Assembly (NCBI GenBank): GCA_003640385.1 | Contig: RCAB01000421.1 | Location: 1-55,563 of the forward strand | From: Setaria digitata | Taxonomy: Eukaryota > Nematoda > Chromadorea > Rhabditida > Setariidae | DNA: 55,563 bases | Reading direction: 5' to 3' | Shown here: piece by piece, positions 47,901 through 55,563 of the stretch | Layout of the letters: the number at the start of each line of letters is the position of its first letter | How positions within the stretch are numbered: position 1 is the stretch's first letter | The notes under the pieces: generated by a model | Told to the model about the DNA's origin: nothing | The model's database searches: none | What the model saw: only the letters and a program-made list of their open reading frames with translations | Made by a program: the position numbers and the translations under genes

Positions 47901-50900
47901 TATTTAAATGATAAAAATATCTTTTGTTTTGTTATTCTCGTACTCTTGTTCTGTTACAGCTTAGTCAAGTTAGTTTATCGTTGGTGAGAACGTTGATTGA
48001 TTTACGATGCGAAGACATTATGTTCGATCTCGTTTTCAAGTAAGCTGTTTTCCTCTGATTGTTTTCTGAAAATCTCCCGATTGCACTTTACTTTAATTCC
48101 ATTTCATTTAAGAGATTTCAAATTGGAAAAAACAATTCTAGCTCTAAGATTTGCTTAACCATGCTTTTTTTAGGTACCTTCTTCCGTGCACATTTTTGCA
48201 ACCCAATCAAGCAGTCCATCTGAAGAATCAGAACTATGTACGGACAGCTGCTGAGACTTTATTAACGTTTATTCCGGAATGTACATATAAATCCCAATCA
48301 GTAAGTCTTCAAGTCATGCTTTTCAGAGGATTCAATTCAAATTTCGTTTTTTTTTTTTTAATATAGTATTCTTTCTTCTTTTGTTTTTGGAACCCATATT
48401 TTTTAACGCTTTAAATGTTTTAGTTATGCTCCCAAGAAACTCTTCATACTTATCTTAATGAATGTCGGAATTATGTGCAGCAAACGATGGATGCATGTTA
48501 TGAAAAATGGGCATGGAGTTATGATGGTCGCAATCCTTCATTTCTTATGCTGAAATTAAGTTCAGACGATGAAAGCAACCCCAATGGTAACGAAGTAAGT
48601 AATTTATTCTGCCCCTGCACAGTCGCGATTTTTTGCCATTTTTTTTGAGTAAGCTAATATCTTAGGAATCGTTTCAAAGCTTGTAAGTAGAATCGATTGG
48701 GGTTACAGCAGGATCTAGAAATTAGTTTCCAAACCAATTTCAGTTAAAGATATTTGTTTCATCAAAAACTATCTCTTTTTAGATACAAATTGGGTTCTCA
48801 CATGTTCATCCAGGAAGGGTTAACGTATAATATTGTCTTTTTGCTAATAAATTTGGAGCTTGTCGAGTTGGTCGCATAATTCATCAGGTAGATATATTTT
48901 AGAACATAGTTCTCACACCTCACACAAAATCCCTGATTTTTTTATTTCTTATTCCACAGATAAATCTACTTAGGCATTTGTTCGCCATTCTTCGGTGCGT
49001 TCCTCGATGGCTTCAGCTCGAAATGGTCTGAATCGATATTTCTTGAGCCGAAATGCCCACATTACTGCTGAAAGCTTACGTCAGCATACCCCACTACCGG
49101 CATTAGGAGAAAGAGAATTGTCATCTAAAAGCAGCTTCCCGTATGATATTGCAGATTCTTCATCTGTTCTGGATGATGAAGGTGATGAACTAATTATACC
49201 GCCTTTAACGTAAGTTTTTGGAACTTTCTTGCATATGATTTTATTTGTAAAAATATTGAAAAATGTGTTGATTTCCCATTTTATGAAGTTGTTATGCATC
49301 AAAATATCTAGTTAATTGTTCACGAAGTCTTGGATGTTTTTTTTTTCCTGTTTTAACGAGAAGAATACTAAAGTTTATATAAGTAATTGTGTTTCGACAT
49401 TTTCTCTGAAGCAATTTGTTTAGACCCAAATCACTTATGATGATGACTTCTTCAAGTGATTATTTCCAATTTGCATACGGAGAGCTGTCAGAAACTGACA
49501 CTGAAGCAATCAACCCCAACACGATCATCACGAATGATACACCACCACAAATAATTTCTGACAAAGAAAGTTTGGCAAGCACAAATCCAAACTGTGATAC
49601 GGATGTTGAAGTGGCACGGTCATTTGTTTTGAGAGGTTGGGGGCAAGTTGAGGTGCAGTTTAATTAGAAAGCTTTTATAGGGAATCACTCACCGCTTCTG
49701 ATTGGTCTCCAGACCAACTGGTAGAGGTGATTTGTTGCTTTATAACATTTCTTTATTACTGAGGCCTAATTTTTGTAGGGGAATTATGTATGGAAATTGC
49801 ATTGTTTGATCGTGGTTTAAGTTCGTCTTTCTTATACATGGAAAACTCACTACTGAATTTCTTAGAATGACAGTAACCCCGTTCACTGCTTATCTTAACG
49901 TCCAAATTATTTCTGAACTCATACATTCAGGATATGGACACATTTATGGCATTGTTGGACAGAGTGCCAGCGACGAAAGTAAAGCATTCTCTGGAAGAAA
50001 ATTTGGCTTTAATTGATTCACGAATTCAATATCTTGAGGAATTAAAAGCTGAGAATAATCCAAAAGTGGAGACAAATGAATTTAAAGGTGATACAAATAA
50101 CAACAATGACGATGAGTACCTCGCACCATTGGGACAGCCAATTGAGTGTTTCGAAAATCAAGGTATTCTTTCAATAAATACCTATTGACTTGTTATGGAT
50201 TCAGTTTTATAGAGCCGACTTGTTTGGAACAACTCTTCTGCTGTAACTTTCCACACATTCTTTAGTAGAACCAAGAGGATATTACTTTCTTGAAAGCTGG
50301 AAAATCCCCATGTTTCTTCTCTTCTGTTCGAACATATATATTTCTTTTATCAGTGGTGTTTGCCGTCATTTAAGAGTGCTGGTAGTCGATGTATTCCTAA
50401 TTCCTAAGACTTACTGCATTATATCGTTTCATTCATTCCGAGATATCCCAAATTATGTTGTTAAACAGAACAGGTGAAGTTCTAAGCAACAGAATTATTA
50501 CTTGGGCGTTGTATGAAGCAAGATAACTTTTTTGTAGATTATTTATTTCTGAAGTGGCTAATTTTATAAAGGTGTTGGGCCCTTCCTGGAATCTGTGCTG
50601 CGTTCTTTGGAGAATATGCTGGATAACTCGTTATATGTAACATTGCAAACAACATCGGTATTGGCAGCACTTGCATCATATCCTCAGCCACTTATTGCTC
50701 ATTATCTGTTTGATCAACGCATGCTTTTGCAACCTAGTGTAAAAAATTTTTTTAAGGTAGGCAGGAAATGATTTTTGGAGATTCAAAATACTTTATTCTT
50801 CGATTTTACCAATTCTTTTATTTTAATTTTTTCAAAGGTTATGGACTCACTAAAGACTCGAATTGATGCTTATGCTTCATCACTTGATGGCTTTGATGTT

Positions 50901-51941
50901 TTACTGGAACGAGGCATCAAGTTTCTACGTTCAAGAGCTGAGCGCTATGAAAAAGTAAATTTCTTTCTACAGAACTCCTGGGTATGATATTGGTTTTCAT
51001 TCTTTTTTTAATCATTTTGGTACTATAGGCTGTGGAAAGTAGTCGGCAGTATATTTTGCATTTGCGATCTGCCGGTGATTCATATTCAAGGAACGGAAGT
51101 ATAGAAGGGATGAGTTCACCGAAGAGCTTACTGAATCGGTAATTTTAAATGACCCGTTTCAATTGGTCTTGGTATTTTCCAGCATGATCAGTTCTGCCGG
51201 CATATGTTTTGCACCGAAAGTGTGATACTTATTGGAGTTCACTGCAGTATCATCAGTTGTAAAAGGCTCGAGGTAAGGCTGTTGGAGTTTAATAATGGTC
51301 TCTTTCAGCTTCCGACCATTCAGTAATAAGCGACGCTATCCCGTAAACGGTTCAAACCATCCACATGAATTTCGTATTTATACCCATAAAGCAATGGAAA
51401 GTCGTGATGTAACACTAGATCACGCTCGAGCAAAGCAGTTTGTTTTCGCTGCGATAATATTATCTCAATTTTGTCAAGTAAATCTTTTTTTTTTTATTCA
51501 GTATAGTTTATTTTTACAGGGTCAGTTGTAATATTGGGCAAATCTTTAAATTTACTGCTTTCTTTTTAGTTTATTTTGGGGGAGAAATTCTTGATATCTG
51601 TTCACTGTCATCCATTTCATTCACTGCAATGGATAAGAAAAAACTTGTTATTTTGGAAGGTTGAAATTGGTAGGAAAGTACAAAGTATCCGTACTTATAA
51701 TGTTTTCTTATTTCTTTCCATTACTAGTTTGGTTGCGGTTATTAAATAAAAGCCATTTTTGCGGAAATGTTCTCATTTTACATTGCAACATTTCCGTATA
51801 TGTAGTGAAAAAATTTTGTGATTTAGATTATTTTCTCCTCCGAATATATATTTCTTTTCTTTGTTCTAGGAATTGGCTGCTACAGTATTACAACATTCTA
51901 CTGTTGTTCCGCGGCCAAAGGGTAATCTGGACAAAATTTAG
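44915..51941 (+). CDS. FHIP1-type protein (FAM160A/RAI16-like), FTS-Hook-FHIP complex subunit
   Basis: Eighteen phase-consistent exons: 44915-45187, 45372-45548, 45895-46080, 46321-46530, 46927-47109, 47251-47337, 47541-47711, 47960-48039, 48174-48300, 48424-48594, 48974-49209, 49412-49652, 49931-50162, 50572-50756, 50838-50954, 51029-51138, 51309-51477, 51870-51941 (TAG), about 1008 residues. The start MRRWFSKL resembles the MNWLNRL of FHIP1. Family blocks include LYEIIVGESHTQNHCLL, DVGQLARDALLLVLSVS, FCPVVATGLSGCFSQL, DDWHKI, VYHGFLLPVVLPSLLQ, DELISSTAYYHLCLES, KVLDVIVERIS, and in the C-terminal half SLENMLDNSLYVTL, ASYPQPLIAHYLF, MLLQPSVKNFFK and KQFVFAAIILSQFCQELAA. An acidic, serine-rich linker (about 570-770) is poorly conserved. 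FHIP proteins bind FTS and Hook to link dynein to endosomal cargo, FHIP1 forms chiefly to Rab5 early endosomes. The junction near 49652 is the least certain. Confidence 0.92.
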
Positions 51942-51997
51942 CGATGGGTTCTATTAAATTTGGTCTGCTTAAGCTCGAAAATAGTGAAATTTTGTGA

Positions 51998-52003
51998 AAT
52001 AAA
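51998..52003 (+). terminator. FHIP1 polyadenylation signal (AATAAA)
   Basis: A canonical AATAAA lies 56 bases after the FHIP1 stop codon, a normal 3'UTR length for a nematode gene. Confidence 0.65.
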
Positions 52004-55000
52004 TATCTGTGCTGGGAAAAGATTATCTCGGCGGGAGGTCAACAGCGGTTCCAGAGAATGTGAATTTTTGTGTTGGCTTTCCCGCTTCGTTTATCGATTT
52101 GTGGTGAAGAATTTTGCATAGTTGCCTCGCTCGTACAATTAAGTAATTTATACTAGGAATTTGTTTCTTTTCTGCTGCCGCAATATTCCATAAGAAAACA
52201 GACTTTTCCAAGTATCCAACGAAACCGATCACTCAGAACTTAATGCATTACCGAATGGCATGATCGCTGTAACCTGAGACAGAGTATTCCTGGTTCTTGG
52301 GATTTTTCACTCCAGCTATCAGATTTCTGCTGGTTCCAAAAGTGATTCAGTCATTAATATTACTGTGCTGGGATTTGGAAATATTCAAAGTTTTAGCAAA
52401 ATTGAGAGAATAATTAAGGTTTGAATGAAGTTTCCTGAGCTTGAGGAGAATGGCCACTGTAAAATTTCGATCGATTTCAGAACTGTATACTATTTTTCAC
52501 AGTTCAGTGATATGTACAGTTTTGTGATAGTTATGAGAGTGTAAACTTTGTTATTAAATAACTTATGAGTGCCTTTCTCTTGTTCCATTTTCTCCACTAT
52601 TTCAGCGCTTTTTCATTTTATACTAAATTTGAAAGTAATAAAATTCTCAGGTATTATATCTCTTTTTTTTTTTTTTCAAAATATAAAGAAGAAACGAAAT
52701 CTGAAATGAGACGGGTTACAATGTTAATGACATGGTGGAATGCAGCACTTAACCTGATCACAGAGCTATCACTTTGTTCCTAACGAAGTGAATTTGCTTT
52801 ATTGAGGGGAGTTGTGGATCATGAATTAGGATATTCGTTGTAGATTTATTGAATTTATAAAAGACTCTCTCATGATGGGAACAGGATTAGGAGTGTTTGA
52901 GGAGTTGGAAGTGTTTTGGGATCTGAAAGGTATTGGTTAGACATAACAGTCATTGCAAAAGAGTTTAAAACGCCCAAAAATTAAAAATAGATCTATTTAT
53001 GAGTATGGTTTACTGTATCGCGCGTATAAGAGTGAACCAGGTTAATCACAAGGTATGTGTCAATCGATAGTCACCACAGTAATGTATATACAGTAAACGC
53101 ATCTTTCAAGTTATGCGAAACATCTTCCCAGGTATGATGATACAGTAAACCCAAACTTTGATAAGTTTATATTTTTTATTCACAACTATTTTGCGTGCTG
53201 CCCGAAATGTCCCCAATCATAATTTATACAGTAGCTAAATGGTGGAGTCAGTCCTCCCAAATGAGTTCTGTCGTCCTCAGAAAATTGTGCACTAACAGTA
53301 AATAACTGTGACCTCAGGAAGCAGCAAAAGTACTCGAATGACGATGATTCACCTTGTCCAGGTACCGCCATTTTGGCCCATCATTTTCTTACTTCCTCTT
53401 CATTTGTATACCTCTTTTGTCCGTATACTTATCAGAATCTCTCCCTTTCCGTAGAGTAAGAAAAAGTTGCATAACTCTCTGTCTATATTACTTCACCTAC
53501 TGATTTTGTGTATTGCTTGAGAATATTAGAGGCGTAGACCCATATAGCTGTCCTCACCATCATGTTTACGAGTGCAAAAATGACCCAAGAACGAGCTCAC
53601 TACCTGACCTCAGCTGAATAATTACCCGCTACTCTCCATCCCTCCAATCTTCCTTTCCTTCTGAAATTCCTACAATAGCTGTCCATTTCACCTCACGTGC
53701 CGCAACCATATAACGTTGCGTCAAGTTGCGCATTTTCCTCTTCCTTCCTCTTTCGCTCCTAATTACTTGTACCTGTTGTAAAGTTCATACTAAACAAACT
53801 TGTACCAATTTTTAAAATTTCAGATTTATTTTTCTTTTTTGAAAGTTTGCATTAACTCTAAGTTATTTGTACAGATTGTACTGGTGGTAATGAGTCCGCA
53901 AATTGGTGATCAAACAACACTGAGATATTTTGTAAATAACACAAAGTTCATCATATTTTTCGAATTAAAATTTCTTCTTATGAATGTGTAGAAGAATCTG
54001 CCATTTTAGTTCCACTACCACTAAGGGTCGAGTTTTCCATGCTATCAGTACCTTTAGCATCATGTTGATGTTAGTTATTAAAGATAAATATCTCAGTTAC
54101 TTACAATGGATTTCAGTATTTATTTAATACCTTATCAATGCTGACTAAAGAATTTACTTGCAAAGGTATGAAAATATTCAAGCACAGTTTGCATGCAAAT
54201 ACATGCAACACATATTTACAATGGAAAGCATCTGGCTCTCCTACATACTTCAATCTTCATACCTTTAAGTTGGCGCTGATTAGGCTAGTACGATATGAAA
54301 CAGTTTGGAAACATCTAACGATTGGAGGAACTACTACAATTCATTACTGTGGATCGATCTAATAGCTCGAGCGCAATATAAATGGTGAAAAGAAGTAAAA
54401 ATTTCTACAGGAAATTTTACCTGTATTGAACAATAGTTCAAACTCAACATTTTGATGCTATCAATGACAGCAGAATCTCGGGACGTCAGATGCATAGCTA
54501 GCATAAATCAAACATACATATATTTCTGTTCTGAATTATAGGTTCAAAGATAGTGAATTCAAAAAACAAATAGTCTTCCTTGTATATTTCCGGGGTTTTG
54601 AATATCACTGGGTTTTGGAAGCTGCAAATTTCAGTAAGTATTTGATGATTTTTCAAACAGGAGTTGTATATTTGGCTTTATATTTTGTCTTAGAATGGTT
54701 TTTCATCAATTAAAATTGACGAAATTTAAATAGCTTATCGCATTATAGGTGACTTCTGCTTCCAGCACAATCTAATCACAGTGCTTAGTACAGCTGACAA
54801 TGATTAAGCAAAAAACTTGTTTAAAATCACTCCAAATAAGTCATCCTATGACGTAAGCAACTGAAAATACCGTACTTATTATTTATTTGCACAGCTCCAC
54901 TAATGGTCTGACGTCTTTCCAGGATAATTACCAGATCGGGAAGGTCATCTGTTTTCCAACCATTCCATTACAGTTACCTTGTTCTGGAGTGAGGGAACTA

Positions 55001-55563
55001 CGGTAAACTCATGAGTATGACTTTCAGAAGATACAAATATCTTCCCGCCAATCTTCACCTCATTCATCTGATAAAGGTGAAATAATTTAGATCATCCGAA
55101 ATCTTGAAAAGAATGACTTCTTTAATGGCGTTAAGCACCTATCCGAGAAAATCTTGATGGAAGAAGAATGGCTGCTACCTGATTCACCGTTCAGTCTTTC
55201 ACTTGTACCACATCGCTAAAGGATAGTTTCGTAAGAGTTGAAAGACATAGAAAGGCTCTCACCTGTTCGTCAACTACATTGCATTGTTCAACGCATTCCT
55301 AGCACGAGCTTTGTTCAAGGCTGTTATGAATCAAGAAATCGGGACTACTTGTCGGAGGATTAGATGCTCTCAGCTTTGGGTCTAACTTTTATCAGGGTTC
55401 CTTGCTGAAGAACAAAACAGTTGAGATCTGAGAGAAGAAGTGGGAATTGAACTGAATTTTAACTCAAAATAAAATTCACACAGTAACGAATAGAAATTAT
55501 ATGAAATTCCATCTGATGTATTGCCTGTGATCCATCATTTCAACCTTTTTTTTTTTTTTTTTT
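52004..55563. other. Right flank with no recognisable gene
   Basis: About 3.5 kb. Open frames at 52565-52783, 53186-53371 (minus), 53800-53991 and 54138-54362 give no family resemblance, and I could not chain them with splice sites. The sequence ends in a poly-T tract. Motif TACAGTAAAC recurs at about 53089 and 53142. Confidence 0.5.

Noticed and set aside
54138..54362. 74-codon plus-strand frame in the right flank
   Set aside because: No family resemblance; an isolated frame without splice context.
1..55563. Transposons, CRISPR arrays, bacterial-type operons
   Set aside because: No transposase or reverse-transcriptase frames, no terminal repeats with target duplications, and no regularly spaced repeats were seen. 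The long direct repeats are explained by the N joins.

Overview
The window looks like nuclear DNA of a nematode. It is AT-rich, full of long A/T homopolymers, and carries multi-exon genes with short exons and clean GT-AG introns. All four protein genes have a strong 3' splice acceptor just upstream of the start codon (2 to about 100 bases), which is what spliced-leader trans-splicing leaves behind. A clade III (filarial/spirurid-like) worm would fit, but that is inference. I rebuilt the genes by hand from reading frames, splice sites and phase continuity.

Layout, left to right. (1) About 2.9-24.8 kb, minus strand: a long gene whose N-terminus is a PDZ domain of the ARHGAP21/23 RhoGAP type, followed by a serine-rich linker in many small exons. 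Its introns reach 8.4 kb, and any PH and RhoGAP domains would lie off the left edge. (2) 28.5-30.0 kb, minus: a complete 197-residue Alba-domain protein of the RPP25/RPP25L family (RNase P/MRP). (3) 31.0-38.2 kb, plus: a complete vps-50 (syndetin/CCDC132) gene of about 24 exons. (4) 40.27-41.29 kb: two convergent U1 snRNA genes, each with a promoter element at the same distance. One has a changed 5'-splice-site recognition sequence. (5) 44.9-51.9 kb, plus: a complete FHIP1-type gene (FTS-Hook-FHIP complex, formerly FAM160A), 18 exons. (6) 52-55.6 kb: no recognisable gene.

VPS50 (EARP complex, endosomal recycling and dense-core vesicle maturation) and FHIP1 (dynein adaptor for endosomes) both act in endosomal traffic, but nothing shows co-regulation. 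RPP25 and vps-50 are divergent across about 1 kb. The most interesting observations are the variant U1 gene, whose predicted partner donor (AAG|GTTAGT) occurs exactly in the neighbouring vps-50 gene, and a regulatory-looking stretch in and upstream of the PDZ gene, with a cluster of TGATAA sites and two perfect direct-repeat-1 nuclear-receptor sites.

Four single N characters sit between near-identical direct repeats. These look like assembly joins, not biology.
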